Source of the DNA: Lachnospiraceae bacterium
Lineage (GTDB): Bacteria; Bacillota_A; Clostridia; Lachnospirales; Lachnospiraceae
DNA: 25,802 nt
Reading direction: 5' to 3'
NCBI GenBank assembly: GCA_017621115.1
Contig: JAGATU010000052.1
Coordinates: 1 to 25,802 of the forward strand
How positions within the stretch are numbered: the stretch's first letter is position 1; the number at the start of each line of letters is the position of its first letter. Below the pieces are notes generated by a model. It was not told the DNA's origin. It searched no databases and worked only from the letters and a program-made list of their open reading frames with translations. The translations under genes were made by a program, and so were the position numbers. Below are positions 1-9,186 of the stretch, piece after piece.

Positions 1-20
1 AATCTTAAATTATTACTCAT
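1..20 (-). CDS. Start of an unidentified gene cut by the window edge
   Basis: On the minus strand an ATG at 20-18 opens a frame reading Met-Ser-Asn-Asn-Leu-Arg before the window ends. A GAAAGGATGG ribosome-binding sequence (38-29) lies 8 nt upstream, which is the main reason for the call. Too little is visible to name a product. Its leader (21-143) shows no convincing sigma-A promoter. An AGGAGG at 63-58 has no start codon at a suitable distance. The gene lies downstream of the XRE regulator's terminator, so it is probably transcribed separately. Confidence 0.4.
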
Positions 21-143
21 ATTTTATTCCATCCTTTCGGTTTTAAATGTGTATGTTCCTCCTGCTACAATAATCTCTTGCACACATTCGTCCGAATCGG
101 AAATTATGTCTTACTAATAATTCAAAATAGTATGTCATATAAT

Positions 144-205
144 TACCCACCAATCTTGTATGTTGGTATGACTATACACCCATTTACCTACCATGTCAAT
201 AGGTA
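144..205. repeat. Two short inverted repeats of the TACCTAC family
   Basis: TACCTACCA (185-193) and CAATAGGTA (197-205) form a compact inverted repeat; its TTACCTA/TAGGTAA arms are perfect and separated by 9 nt. A weaker pair, TACCCACCA (144-152) and ATGTTGGTA (160-168), lies just to the left. The 9-mers TACCTACCA and CAATAGGTA recur exactly at 1512-1520 and 1637-1645 in the large array on the other side of the XRE gene, so the two groups appear related. Here the interior is only 3-7 nt instead of 20. Function unknown. Confidence 0.6.
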
Positions 206-210
206 ACCCA

Positions 211-247
211 AAAAATAAAAAAAGGTGACAGCCTATGCCATCACCTT
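211..247 (-). terminator. Rho-independent terminator of the XRE-membrane gene
   Basis: Read on the minus strand, AAGGTGA (247-241) pairs with TCACCTT (228-222) around an imperfectly paired interior. It is followed by a T-rich run (223-211). It lies 15 bp beyond the stop codon of the XRE gene. Confidence 0.8.
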
Positions 248-261
248 CCTATAGATTCCAT

Positions 262-1242
262 CTAATTCTTTTTCATCAAACGTGCTGCACATGCAATCGC
301 GCCAAAGAGCACACCGGCTACCGGCCATACAACCCAGCTGATTCCCCATGCATTTCCAAGGAAACTCCATGCAAGATATCCTGCTGTAACCAGGCACCAG
401 TAAACACCGGCAATTTTCTCGACAACTTTTCCGCCCTTCTTCATATCCGCTGTATAATCACCTTCCTGAAGAAGTTTTGTGAAAGATTCGCGTACAAGAC
501 CGCGTCCTACAAAGAAGTGCACTGCAAGAGCAATCAAACATAATAAAACACATACAAAAATTGCTGCCACAAAATCATTGGCGCCAAGAACTCCAGCCAG
601 AACAAGCGGAATCACGCCCGCAATACAAAGAACCACTCCGATTACAATACCCTGACGGTATGTTTCTTCGTATTCTTCTTTTCTCTTTTCAACAATACCT
701 TTTACACCGTACAATAAACTGATTTCTTCCTTTTCCAGATACTCATATTTGGAAAGTCTCATGCTGCTTAATATAATCGGAACAACTGCAATAAGTACAA
801 TAATAAGCAGAATGGCAAGACCGATTCCTCCAAAAACATCTTCCGAATATTTTTCAGGATGCATCTCAGCAAAAGCGCCTAAGAGTAACATAGGAATGGG
901 ACAAAGCACTAATGTAGGAATTGCTACTGCAAATTTAGGTGCTGTTTCTTTTACCAAATCCATATAGGCATTTGCTTCTTCTAATGATACCGGACGTGCT
1001 TCTGCACTGTCTGTATCATATGTCTCGGAAGGAAGTGTTTCTTCTATTTCATCTTTTAATAAGTAATCCGTGCTTACACCGAATAAGGCACTCATTTTTA
1101 CAATTTTCTCTAAATCAGGAATGGACATACCCGATTCCCATTTCGAAACCGACTGTCTTGATATTCCCAACTGGTCTGCCAATTCTTCCTGTGACCATCC
1201 GCATTTTTTTCTTAAACTCATTATTTTGTCTGCTAGTATCAT
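262..1242 (-). CDS. XRE-family regulator with six predicted membrane segments
   Basis: This 326-residue protein begins with a canonical HTH_3 (XRE) DNA-binding domain at about residues 5-62, with the recognition-helix region [14 protein letters not shown] at 25-38. An acidic linker follows. Hydrophobic stretches at about 104-124, 139-158, 198-219, 223-246, 277-295 and 301-321 suggest six membrane spans in three hairpins. It is thus likely a membrane-tethered transcription regulator, a design common in Clostridia; its signal and targets are unknown. The ATG is supported by AGAGGAG 8 nt upstream. It is monocistronic, with a promoter at 1265-1293 and a terminator at 211-247. TACCTAC-type repeats lie on both sides of the gene. 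No signalling or transport motif was recognised in the membrane part. Confidence 0.8.
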   Translation of the reverse strand: MILADKIMSLRKKCGWSQEELADQLGISRQSVSKWESGMSIPDLEKIVKMSALFGVSTDYLLKDEIEETLPSETYDTDSAEARPVSLEEANAYMDLVKETAPKFAVAIPTLVLCPIPMLLLGAFAEMHPEKYSEDVFGGIGLAILLIIVLIAVVPIILSSMRLSKYEYLEKEEISLLYGVKGIVEKRKEEYEETYRQGIVIGVVLCIAGVIPLVLAGVLGANDFVAAIFVCVLLCLIALAVHFFVGRGLVRESFTKLLQEGDYTADMKKGGKVVEKIAGVYWCLVTAGYLAWSFLGNAWGISWVVWPVAGVLFGAIACAARLMKKN

Positions 1243-1264
1243 TTTGCATTCTCCTCTTACTATT

Positions 1265-1293
1265 ATTATATTTTCTGTTGTAATCTGTGTGCA
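1265..1293 (-). promoter_or_regulatory. Sigma-A-type promoter of the XRE-membrane gene
   Basis: On the minus strand TGCACA (1293-1288) and TATAAT (1270-1265) are separated by 17 bp. This gives a 4/6 match at -35 and a perfect -10. The leader to the AGAGGAG site would be very short, which is acceptable but makes the call moderate. Confidence 0.55.
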
Positions 1294-1396
1294 CTCAGAT
1301 CTTATAAAGTGAAAAGAAATTTTATTGCAAATTTTCTCTCACTTCTTGCAAGTTGAATCTATTCTTGCTTCGACACCGAAAATATAGCATTTTCAG

Positions 1397-1450
1397 CAGT
1401 TGACAACTACCAAGTGCGCTTGGAAATTTGTCAACCGTCGGTTGCAACTG
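1397..1450. repeat. Nested inverted repeats able to form a branched (cruciform) structure
   Basis: CAGTTG (1397-1402) is complementary to CAACTG (1445-1450). Inside, GTTGACAA (1399-1406) pairs perfectly with TTGTCAAC (1428-1435), enclosing CCAAG (1410-1414)/CTTGG (1419-1423). CAACCG (1432-1437) pairs with CGGTTG (1439-1444). These pairings partly exclude each other, so alternative folds are possible. The element lies about 100 bp upstream of the XRE promoter and about 60 bp from the repeat array. It has no T-run and is not a terminator. It could be a protein-binding or recombination site. Confidence 0.6.
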
Positions 1451-1511
1451 GCAGGTTACAAGCCATAAATATCCCTTGAACACCTTTATTTTAAGTTATG
1501 TAAATCATTTT

Positions 1512-1843
1512 TACCTACCAAATCATACTACATAGATAGTGTAGTAGGCACTTGTTTACATAAAAATGCACTTTTTACGCCCCATATCACTAATCTACGA
1601 CTTTCATTACCTACTAACTTACTTTATTCATCCATTCAATAGGTATATTTATCTGCCCACTTCAAAATTTGCTCGTTTTAATACCTACTATATTTCCACT
1701 TTTTGATTTTCGGTAGGTAAGCATCTTTTTTTCGCTTTTTTTATGCCTACTAAACATTCAACCAATCACATTTAGTAGGCATACTTCTCTCATCTAAACT
1801 ATTTTTACCTACCCATCTTACCACTCGCCAAAATTAGTAGGTA
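1512..1843. repeat. Array of five inverted-repeat units with conserved 9-nt arms and 20-nt variable interiors
   Basis: Five units are seen: 1512-1550, 1608-1645, 1682-1719, 1744-1781 and 1806-1843. Left arms are TACCTACCA, TACCTACTA, TACCTACTA, TGCCTACTA and TACCTACCC. Right arms are TAGTAGGCA, CAATAGGTA, CGGTAGGTA, TAGTAGGCA and TAGTAGGTA. Interiors are 20 nt (21 in the first unit) and do not resemble one another. Unit starts are 96, 74, 62 and 62 bp apart. The plus strand here is rich in C and poor in G (row 1561-1620 has 17 C and 3 G). The array fills the stretch between asnS and the XRE gene. No gene, T-run or known element accounts for it. CRISPR, attC and MITE explanations fit poorly. 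Confidence 0.75.
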
Positions 1844-1882
1844 TTCATGCACTCACAAGGCCAGTTCTCTTTCCTATTCTTT

Positions 1883-3274
1883 CTATAGTTCACAGTTATT
1901 CACGGTTCTCGGGAACGGAATCACGTCACGGATATTACCCATACCTGTTAAATACATGACGCAGCGCTCAAATCCGAGTCCGAATCCGGCGTGTCTTGCA
2001 GAACCATATTTACGAAGATCGAGGTAGAAATCATAATCTTCTTCATTCAAACCAAGTTCTTTCATGCGTGCGGACAATTTCTCATAATCATCTTCACGCT
2101 GGCTGCCGCCGATAATCTCTCCGATTCCCGGTACAAGACAGTCCATAGCGGCTACTGTCTTACCGTCTTCATTAAGCTTCATATAGAATGCTTTGATTTC
2201 CTTCGGATAATCAGTTACAAACACCGGGCGCTTGAACACTTCTTCTGTCAGATATCTCTCATGTTCGGTCTGTAAATCACATCCCCAAGATACTTTATAT
2301 TCAAAGTTGTCATTGTTCTTTTCCAAAATTTCGATTGCTTCCGTATAGGTAACATGTCCAAACTCGGAATTTACCACATTGTTAAGACGCTCGATTAATC
2401 CCTTATCAATGAAACTATTAAAGAATGCCATTTCTTCCGGCGCATTCTCAAGTACATAACGGATAATATATTTAATCATGCTCTCGGCCAAAATCATATC
2501 GTCTTCCAAATCCGCAAATGCAATTTCCGGCTCAATCATCCAAAACTCTGCCGCATGACGTGTCGTATTAGAGTTCTCGGCACGGAATGTCGGACCGAAT
2601 GTGTAAATATTACGGAATGCCATTGCATAGGTCTCACCGTTTAACTGTCCGCTTACGGTAAGGTTGGTAGGCTTATTAAAAAAGTCCTGCGAAAAATCCA
2701 CCTTGCCGTCTTCTGTCATCGGTATGTTGGCAAGATCCATGGTTGTTACCTGGAACATCTCTCCGGCACCTTCACAGTCACTTCCCGTGATTAATGGTGT
2801 ATGCACATATACAAAATCTCTTTCCTGAAAGAATTTATGAATCGCATACGCGCACAATGAACGTACACGGAATACCGCCTGGAATGTATTGGTTCTGGCA
2901 CGCAAATGTGTAATTGTACGCAAATATTCTAAGGTATGTCTTTTTTTCTGAAGCGGATAATCCGGTGTGGACTGCCCTTCCACAAACACTTCCTTTGCCT
3001 GAATTTCAAATGGCTGTTTTGCCTGTGGGGTCGCTACCAATGTTCCCTTTACGATAAGCGCTGCACCTACATTTAATTTGCTCACTTCGGCAAAGTTGTC
3101 CATACTGTCATTATATACAACCTGAATCGGTTCAAAAAATGTACCATCATTCAATACAATAAAACCGAATGTTTTACTGTCACGGATGCTTCGCACCCAT
3201 CCGCCGATTTCGATTTCTTTGTCCAAATACTGTTCTTTGTTACGAAAAATCTCTCTTACTGATAACAAATTCAT
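1883..3274 (-). CDS. asnS: Asparaginyl-tRNA synthetase
   Basis: Charges tRNA-Asn with asparagine in the cytoplasm, using ATP. The 463-residue length is normal for bacterial AsnRS. An N-terminal OB-fold anticodon-binding domain (about 17-100) precedes the class II catalytic core. Motif 1 lies near 148-162 ([15 protein letters not shown]), motif 2 near 230 ([22 protein letters not shown], in part) and motif 3 at the C-terminus (GFGLGFER). The protein lacks the GAD insertion of bacterial AspRS, and the short C-terminus ends right after motif 3. AGAGGAA precedes the ATG. It is the last gene of the minus-strand run pth-mfd-HAD-alkD-asnS, 26 nt after the AlkD-like gene. No T-box leader is possible at this position. 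No intrinsic terminator follows; transcription would run into the inverted-repeat array. Confidence 0.95.
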   Translation of the reverse strand: MNLLSVREIFRNKEQYLDKEIEIGGWVRSIRDSKTFGFIVLNDGTFFEPIQVVYNDSMDNFAEVSKLNVGAALIVKGTLVATPQAKQPFEIQAKEVFVEGQSTPDYPLQKKRHTLEYLRTITHLRARTNTFQAVFRVRSLCAYAIHKFFQERDFVYVHTPLITGSDCEGAGEMFQVTTMDLANIPMTEDGKVDFSQDFFNKPTNLTVSGQLNGETYAMAFRNIYTFGPTFRAENSNTTRHAAEFWMIEPEIAFADLEDDMILAESMIKYIIRYVLENAPEEMAFFNSFIDKGLIERLNNVVNSEFGHVTYTEAIEILEKNNDNFEYKVSWGCDLQTEHERYLTEEVFKRPVFVTDYPKEIKAFYMKLNEDGKTVAAMDCLVPGIGEIIGGSQREDDYEKLSARMKELGLNEEDYDFYLDLRKYGSARHAGFGLGFERCVMYLTGMGNIRDVIPFPRTVNNCEL

Positions 3275-3300
3275 AATTTATTCCTCTTGATTTTCATGAT

Positions 3301-4005
3301 TTAGCTGTTTTCTCTTTTTTGAAAATTAGGCAATCCCTTTTCCCGAATCCACTTCTTATCTTCGTCCGATATCCGATACGATTCCAAGCACTTCCTCAAT
3401 GTCCTGCGATATGTCTCTGCATCTATCGGATGTTCTATCAGGTAGGTCTTGGTCTTGTCCGGATATTTGGCCCACGCAGTTGCATATGCCCAAGCAACAG
3501 CCATAGAAGTGTAGTAACCTGCAATCTCCAATTCCGAAAGAACCTTTAGCACATCATCAATATATTCATCCCGCAAAAAGTGGAACAGCAGCATAACCGC
3601 CACTACACGGAGTTCGTATTCCTTTTTGCTGTCCTTATAAGTCATTAGGAAATCCCAGACTTTCTTCGGCTCTTTTTTTGCAATCTTAAAATTACTGCAA
3701 AAAGAATCGTTCACCGACCAATTATCAATCTTGGGAATAAACTTTTTTGTATATTCCAAAATCTCTTCTATCGGCGCTTTCGCATAGCCAAGTGCAAGCC
3801 CCTGCAACATGGTTTCTTCAAAATACAGGGTGTCTTCCCACTCCATGCAGCCTTTCCAATCTTCTTTTGCCAGTTTTTTGGCCATCTCACGGAGTATTGG
3901 GATTCGGATTCCAAGCATATTGGTGACACCCGGTATCAGAGACGCGGAAAACTCTTTATAATCAACCTCCGCAATTGACTCTAATTCTTTTCGTACACAA
4001 AGCAT
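3301..4005 (-). CDS. AlkD-like DNA alkylation repair protein
   Basis: A 234-residue, mostly helical protein of the DNA alkylation repair (AlkD/HEAT-repeat glycosylase) family. Members remove N3- and N7-alkylated purines from DNA without base flipping. Visible family signatures are DNWSVNDSFCSNF (about 94-106) and AVAWAYATAWAKYP (about 169-182), which carry conserved Trp and Asp residues of the DNA-binding concave face. The length matches the family. The ATG lies just after the HAD gene's stop with GGAG overlapping that stop region, which indicates translational coupling. Its place behind mfd links it to DNA repair. Substrate range cannot be read from sequence. Confidence 0.85.
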   Translation of the reverse strand: MLCVRKELESIAEVDYKEFSASLIPGVTNMLGIRIPILREMAKKLAKEDWKGCMEWEDTLYFEETMLQGLALGYAKAPIEEILEYTKKFIPKIDNWSVNDSFCSNFKIAKKEPKKVWDFLMTYKDSKKEYELRVVAVMLLFHFLRDEYIDDVLKVLSELEIAGYYTSMAVAWAYATAWAKYPDKTKTYLIEHPIDAETYRRTLRKCLESYRISDEDKKWIREKGLPNFQKRENS

Positions 4006-4006
4006 A

Positions 4007-4645
4007 CTACTCTCCCAATACTTCCGGCACTACCTTTACAAGTTCTGCAAACGAATATACTTTTGCCGTTTCCTGCGCAATTGTTCCAAAACCATATGCC
4101 GCATGAATAAACGGAAGACCTGCTGCCATAGTCGCATCATAATCCCCCTGGATATCACCGACATATACCGCTTTTTCAAGTCCGTTACGTTCTACAATTT
4201 TTCTGATATTCTCGTTCTTTGGCAGATCATTGTTGCCATAGCATTCAATATCTTTAAAATAATGCCAGAATCCGTAATGGTCCAAAAAGGCCTCAATATA
4301 ACCTGCCTGGCAATTACTTACAATGAATAAATCATAATTCTTTTGTAGCTTACCAAAAGTATCCTCTAAACCTTCAAAAAGTATGCCCCCATGCTCTTTT
4401 AAATACTCATTCTCATAATCACAGCATTTTCTAAGCAGCGCCATTCTCTCTTCCTTGGAAAGTTCTGGAAAAAGAGCGTCCGCAATCTTATCCATTGTAC
4501 GTCCCATTACGCCCTGGATATCTTCCGCGGTAATTACGCGGTCTTTGTCATATTCCTTGTTTACAATCTCCGTCCATGAGATTGCAACTCCTTCGGAGGA
4601 ATCCCACAAAGTACCGTCCATATCAAAAATTATTCCCGGTTTCAT
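4007..4645 (-). CDS. HAD-superfamily phosphatase (phosphoglycolate phosphatase/PpaX-like)
   Basis: A 212-residue HAD hydrolase of subfamily IA. Motif I FDMDGTLWDS (about 7-16) holds the nucleophile and acid/base Asp pair. Motif II is IVSN (about 108-111). A motif III lysine lies near KNENIRKI, and motif IV is VGDIQGDYDA (about 162-171). A helical cap occupies about residues 20-85. Such enzymes cleave small phosphate esters, typically phosphoglycolate, pyrophosphate or nucleotides; the substrate cannot be fixed from sequence. Its ATG overlaps the mfd stop by 4 nt and the GAAGGAG site lies within the mfd end, so the two genes are translationally coupled. Phosphoglycolate released during repair of DNA 3' ends would suit the mfd/AlkD context, but this is inference. 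Confidence 0.85.
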   Translation of the reverse strand: MKPGIIFDMDGTLWDSSEGVAISWTEIVNKEYDKDRVITAEDIQGVMGRTMDKIADALFPELSKEERMALLRKCCDYENEYLKEHGGILFEGLEDTFGKLQKNYDLFIVSNCQAGYIEAFLDHYGFWHYFKDIECYGNNDLPKNENIRKIVERNGLEKAVYVGDIQGDYDATMAAGLPFIHAAYGFGTIAQETAKVYSFAELVKVVPEVLGE

Positions 4646-7600
4646 GTCATTGTCTCCTTCATATCTTCTAACAACTGCTCCGTAAGTACAAGCAATTGTT
4701 CTTCATCTTTTTCTACCATGCCAATCTTCTTATAGCGGTATACAAAACATGGATTCTTGCCCGGCACAAACTTTAACTTCTTGCCATGTTTTGCAATAAA
4801 TGCCGGAATACCGTTGGGCTCAAGCTGTGCATCAGGTCTTAAAATGATCCGTATCTGCTCGTGCTTGCCTTTTATCTCCGTTACATACAGATTGTGTGCC
4901 GCCACACGTATTAAGGAAATACGAAGCAGGTTCTCCACCGATTTTGGGACCACACCAAAACGGTCCTGCAGTTCCTCCTTCATATCATCACTTTCCTGTA
5001 TATTTTCAATGCCTGCAATACGCTTGTAAATATCCAGTTTCTGGACTTCGTTCATAATGTATTCGGCAGGAATAAATGCATTGACATCCAAATCCACAAG
5101 TGTGTTGAAATCCTCGAGTTCCGTCGGAATACCTTTCAGGCTCTTAACGGCTTCGTTAAGCATCTTACAATACAATTCGTATCCGACCGATTCCATATGA
5201 CCGTGCTGTTTCTGCCCAAGCAGATTACCTGCCCCACGGATTTCCAAATCACGCATGGCAATCTTAAAGCCGCTTCCAAGGTCAGTGAATTCCCTGATGG
5301 CTTCCAATCGTTTCTCTGCGACCTCACGTAACATCTTGTCACGTTTATACATTAAAAATGCATAGGAGGTTCTGTTTGAACGTCCGACACGTCCTCTAAG
5401 CTGGTATAACTGCGACAAGCCCAGCTGATCCGAATCGTGGATAATAATTGTATTTACATTGGAAATATCCAGTCCTGTCTCAATAATAGTCGTGGATACC
5501 AGCACATCAATCTCATGATTAATAAAATCATACATAATGTGCTCGAGTTCGCTTTCCTTCATCTGCCCGTGAGCAAATGCCACATTTGCCTCCGGTACCA
5601 GATTCTGGATGGCGGCTGCCACATCCGCGATATGATTCACACGGTTGTAAACATAATACACCTGTCCGTCTCTGGAAAGTTCCCTGACAATGGCTTCCCT
5701 TACAAGCTCCTCATTATATTCCATAACATAGGTCTGAATGGGCAGACGCTCATTCGGTGCCTCTTCTAAAAGGCTCATGTCACGTGTTCCCACAAGCGAC
5801 ATATGAAGGGTTCGGGGAATCGGCGTTGCCGAAAGGGTCAGTACATCCACATTTTCCTTCATCTTCTTAATCTTCTCTTTATGGGTAACCCCGAAACGCT
5901 GCTCCTCATCAATTACAAGCAGACCGAGATCCTTAAATCCCACATCCGCAGACAATAACCGGTGTGTTCCGATTACAATGTCCACATAGCCTTTTTTCAA
6001 ATCCTCAAGCGTCTTCTTCTGCTCTGACGGTGTCCTAAAACGCGACAGCATATCAATGCGGATTGGGAAGTCCTTCATACGCTGCACAAAAGTCTGATAA
6101 TGCTGCTGCGCCAAAATTGTAGTCGGCACCAAAAATGCCACCTGCTTGGACTCCGATACCGCCTTAAATGCCGCACGGATAGCAATTTCTGTCTTACCAT
6201 AGCCAACATCACCGCAAATCAGACGGTCCATGATTTTACTGCTTTCCATGTCCATCTTCGTGTCCATGATTGCATGTAACTGGTCATCTGTTTCCTCATA
6301 CGGAAACATTTCTTCAAATTCTTTCTGCCAGACGGTATCCTTCCCATATTGGTATCCTGTGTTTTGGCTTCTGGCTGCATAGAGCTGTACCAGATCCTTA
6401 GCAATCTCGCTGACCGCAGATCTGACCTTCTTCTTGGTTGTTGTCCATTCCTTGGAACCAAGTTTATTTAACTTCGGCTTTCTGGCATCTGCCGAAGCAT
6501 ATTTTTGAATCAAATCAAGCCCCGTCGCAGGCACATACAAATTACCTCCGTCGCGGTACTCAATCTTCATATAATCCTTAACAACACGCTCGACTTCAAT
6601 CTTCTCGATTCCGCGATAAATACCCAGTCCGTGACTCTCATGCACCACGTAATCACCAATCCTGAGTTCGTTAAAATCCTTGATTCTCTGTCCGTCGTAT
6701 TTTTTCTTGGGTTTTTTCTTTTTCTTTTCTACACCGAAAATATCGCTTTCCGAAATCACGACAAATTTGATGAGCGGATACTCAAACCCTTTCTCCACAT
6801 GCCCGTACAAAACAAGAGTCTCACCCTCGTTAACCTCACGCATCGGATCCTCAGTATAAACGGCTGTTACCCCATTATCCCGTAAATCCTGCGCAAGACG
6901 TTTGGCACGGGTACGCGAGCCGGATAAAAGAATTACCCTGTATTTGTTCTTTTTATACTGTAATAAATCCTTGGTAAGCAGTTCAAAACTATTACGATAA
7001 GGCGCCACACCCTTGACGCTGACCTGCATTTTCTTATCGGGCTTAACCAGGATTCCTTTTTCTTCCATTGTGGAAATACTGAGCACCCGTCTTCCGGCAA
7101 GCTTTGCCGCTGTTTGTGCAACGCCAAAAAAGACATTCATCTGTCCCGGAAGCAAAAAGCCTTTTGCAATTCGGTTACTCATGCTCTCCCTAAATTCCAG
7201 TTCCACAGCATTGGCATGCTCTGCGATACGGGCCGGTTCATCCAGCACAAGTAATAATTTTTCGCGAGGAAATAAATCAATAAAAGATTCACAATCCTTA
7301 TAAAAATAATCAATATAACTCTCCAGATTGGTCATCCGTCCAAGCTGGGTCAAATCTTCTTTGAGTTCCTCCACCTGCATCTTAATGCGGTGCGCTTCTT
7401 CGGTCTTGAACTCTCCACGGAATACTTCATAATTCTTCTTCATATCCGCTTCAATCTTCTTAAGGCCGGTTTGTAATTCTTCCTTTGATAAGATAATCTC
7501 CGTTGCCGGATAAATGGAGACCGATTCCAGATTCTCAATGGAGCGCTGGCTTAAAATATCAAAACTCCGGATAGAATCCACTTCATCTCCCCACAGTTCA

Positions 7601-8172
7601 ATACGGTAAGGATTCTCCTCTGTCAAATCAAAGACATCCACAATTCCGCCTCGGATGGAAAACTGTCCCGGCTCTTCCACCTGATAATTGCGGGTGTAAC
7701 CCATTTCTACAAGGCTTGCCGCAAGTGCACTTTCTTCAATAATACCGCGTTTCTTAATCTGTAAAATATGCTCCATAAATATACGAAGCGGTACTTGCGC
7801 ATTCATCAGCGCGTCAAATGTCGTCACGATGGTAAGCGGTAATCCGTCCGCAATTCTTCTAAGCGTACGGATACGCTCCGTGGCCAGACGGTTGCCGTGG
7901 ATATCCGCCTGATAAAAAATCAAGTCTTTTGCCGGATAGGAATACACGTTACGCTCATACAAGCGCAAATCCTCCACCAGTTCTTTTACTCTTCTGTCAC
8001 TAAAAGTAGCGATGATTTTCATTCGAAAACCATCGCTCATCCCCTGTATCATATGCACTTTTTGCGAATCATTACATCCTGATACGGATACGCAGATTTC
8101 CTTTTTATTCAAGGAATCCTTAATATCCGCGAAATCCGCCAATTCCCATAAAGGTTTAGACAGTGCGTTCAT
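4642..8172 (-). CDS. mfd: Transcription-repair coupling factor Mfd
   Basis: Mfd is an ATP-dependent DNA translocase that removes RNA polymerase stalled at lesions and recruits UvrA. The 1176-residue length is standard. The order is typical: UvrB-like N-terminal domains (about 1-260); a basic linker with a lysine run just before the RNA-polymerase-interacting domain (about 500-570, [16 protein letters not shown]); then the RecG-like helicase core with Walker [12 protein letters not shown] (about 653), DEEQ box (about 755) and TATPIPRTL; and a C-terminal TRCF domain. It starts 9 nt after pth stops and overlaps the HAD gene by 4 nt. The pth-mfd order is conserved in Bacillus subtilis and other Firmicutes. 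No truncation or odd composition was seen. Confidence 0.97.
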   Translation of the reverse strand: MNALSKPLWELADFADIKDSLNKKEICVSVSGCNDSQKVHMIQGMSDGFRMKIIATFSDRRVKELVEDLRLYERNVYSYPAKDLIFYQADIHGNRLATERIRTLRRIADGLPLTIVTTFDALMNAQVPLRIFMEHILQIKKRGIIEESALAASLVEMGYTRNYQVEEPGQFSIRGGIVDVFDLTEENPYRIELWGDEVDSIRSFDILSQRSIENLESVSIYPATEIILSKEELQTGLKKIEADMKKNYEVFRGEFKTEEAHRIKMQVEELKEDLTQLGRMTNLESYIDYFYKDCESFIDLFPREKLLLVLDEPARIAEHANAVELEFRESMSNRIAKGFLLPGQMNVFFGVAQTAAKLAGRRVLSISTMEEKGILVKPDKKMQVSVKGVAPYRNSFELLTKDLLQYKKNKYRVILLSGSRTRAKRLAQDLRDNGVTAVYTEDPMREVNEGETLVLYGHVEKGFEYPLIKFVVISESDIFGVEKKKKKPKKKYDGQRIKDFNELRIGDYVVHESHGLGIYRGIEKIEVERVVKDYMKIEYRDGGNLYVPATGLDLIQKYASADARKPKLNKLGSKEWTTTKKKVRSAVSEIAKDLVQLYAARSQNTGYQYGKDTVWQKEFEEMFPYEETDDQLHAIMDTKMDMESSKIMDRLICGDVGYGKTEIAIRAAFKAVSESKQVAFLVPTTILAQQHYQTFVQRMKDFPIRIDMLSRFRTPSEQKKTLEDLKKGYVDIVIGTHRLLSADVGFKDLGLLVIDEEQRFGVTHKEKIKKMKENVDVLTLSATPIPRTLHMSLVGTRDMSLLEEAPNERLPIQTYVMEYNEELVREAIVRELSRDGQVYYVYNRVNHIADVAAAIQNLVPEANVAFAHGQMKESELEHIMYDFINHEIDVLVSTTIIETGLDISNVNTIIIHDSDQLGLSQLYQLRGRVGRSNRTSYAFLMYKRDKMLREVAEKRLEAIREFTDLGSGFKIAMRDLEIRGAGNLLGQKQHGHMESVGYELYCKMLNEAVKSLKGIPTELEDFNTLVDLDVNAFIPAEYIMNEVQKLDIYKRIAGIENIQESDDMKEELQDRFGVVPKSVENLLRISLIRVAAHNLYVTEIKGKHEQIRIILRPDAQLEPNGIPAFIAKHGKKLKFVPGKNPCFVYRYKKIGMVEKDEEQLLVLTEQLLEDMKETMT

Positions 8173-8181
8173 AGTGACCTC

Positions 8182-8742
8182 TTAATTATATTTATTCATT
8201 GCCTCGTCGGTCTTTTCCTGAATCAGTAACTTTACCGCCTCAGCAGCTTTCTTACAAGCCTCACTCACTTCCTTGTTCTCTGCATCCGTAAAATGTCCCA
8301 GTACATAATCTGCCAGGTCGTAGCCAGCCGGTTTCTCACCGACACCAACCTTAATTCTCTTGAAAACATCATTATCTAAATGCTGTAAAATACTCTTAAT
8401 TCCGTTATGTCCTCCCGCACTTCCTTTCTTGCGGATACGTAAAGCGCCCGGCGCAAGGGAAATATCATCGTATATAATGATAAGTTCGCTCTCCGGATCT
8501 GCTTTGTAAAAATCAAGCACACTTCTGACGCTCTCACCGCTTAAATTCATAAAGGTCTGCGGCTTTACAAGAACTACCTTCTGCCCTTCAATATATCCTT
8601 TACCAAGCATCGCCTTATGCTTGCATTCCAACACGGAAATATTATGTTCATCTGCTAATATATCAATGCAACGAAACCCAACATTATGACGGGTATTTTC
8701 ATATTTTTTACCCGGATTACCCAATCCCACAATAATATACAT
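8182..8742 (-). CDS. pth: Peptidyl-tRNA hydrolase
   Basis: Pth cleaves peptidyl-tRNA released during abortive translation and so recycles tRNA. The 186-residue length is usual. Hallmarks are VGLGNPGKKYENTRHNVGF at residues 5-23, with catalytic His19 and Asn9, then KPQTFMNLSGES, the Asp of IIIYDDISL, and GSAGGHNGIKSI. An AGAAGGA site precedes the ATG. It is probably the first gene of the run leading to mfd, the HAD phosphatase, the AlkD-like protein and asnS. The spoVG terminator (8790-8836) lies immediately upstream, so a promoter is expected within about 8743-8790, but no clear -35/-10 pair is seen there. Confidence 0.96.
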   Translation of the reverse strand: MYIIVGLGNPGKKYENTRHNVGFRCIDILADEHNISVLECKHKAMLGKGYIEGQKVVLVKPQTFMNLSGESVRSVLDFYKADPESELIIIYDDISLAPGALRIRKKGSAGGHNGIKSILQHLDNDVFKRIKVGVGEKPAGYDLADYVLGHFTDAENKEVSEACKKAAEAVKLLIQEKTDEAMNKYN

Positions 8743-8789
8743 AGTCCTTCTCCGTTCTGCTCATTTGCCATACAAGCATACCACAAAAC

Positions 8790-8836
8790 AATGCGCGATG
8801 AAATATTTTCACACAGAAAAAATCTCACCGCGCATT
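8790..8836 (-). terminator. Terminator downstream of spoVG
   Basis: AATGCGCG (8836-8829, minus strand) pairs with CGCGCATT (8797-8790). The pairing continues imperfectly inward (TGA/TCA and T-rich/A-rich segments). It is followed by a T-rich GTTTTGT. The T-run is short, so termination may be partial and may let some spoVG transcripts reach pth. Confidence 0.6.
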
Positions 8837-8862
8837 ATTACCCCTCTTATGAACAAAAAAAT

Positions 8863-9132
8863 TTATTCTTCTGCTACTAAAAGGCTCTTCTCATAACTGT
8901 CCAAAATAATCTTCTGGATACTCTCACGTGTCTCGGAATTAATCGGATGGGCAATGTCTCTGAACTCACCGTCTGCCGTGCGCTTGCTCGGCATAGCGAT
9001 GAACAGACCTCTGTCTCCTTCAATCACCTTAATATCATGAATCACAAACTCATGATCAATGGTAATGGAAACAACAGCTTTCATCTTACCTTCCTTTTCC
9101 ACTTTTCTTACACGTACATCTGTTATGTTCAT
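8863..9132 (-). CDS. spoVG: SpoVG family regulator
   Basis: SpoVG is a small nucleic-acid-binding regulator. In Bacillus it affects septation and cortex formation during sporulation; in other Firmicutes it affects virulence and cell-envelope genes. The 89-residue protein is complete and conserved from the start ([11 protein letters not shown]), through [26 protein letters not shown] (in part), to [10 protein letters not shown] and a C-terminal helix. A strong AGGAGG site stands 6 nt before the ATG. The gene starts 54 nt after glgD ends, with no terminator visible between them, so it could be read from the glgC promoter. A sigma-H-type promoter known for B. subtilis spoVG was not recognised here. 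Confidence 0.95.
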   Translation of the reverse strand: MNITDVRVRKVEKEGKMKAVVSITIDHEFVIHDIKVIEGDRGLFIAMPSKRTADGEFRDIAHPINSETRESIQKIILDSYEKSLLVAEE

Positions 9133-9186
9133 AGCATTACCTCCTATCTTCCAGCATTAAACATCAATACGTAGCATGAATTGTTA

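Noticed and set aside
939..1312. Plus-strand open frames opposite the XRE gene
   Set aside because: They mirror the coding strand of a well-supported XRE protein, with no ribosome-binding site or recognisable domain.
1397..1450. Integron attC site
   Set aside because: GTTG and CAAC motifs are present, but there is no clear R/L box pair of standard spacing, no cassette array and no integrase.
1512..1843. CRISPR array
   Set aside because: Repeats are only 9 nt and alternate in orientation, the gaps between units vary (24-57 nt), and no cas gene is present.
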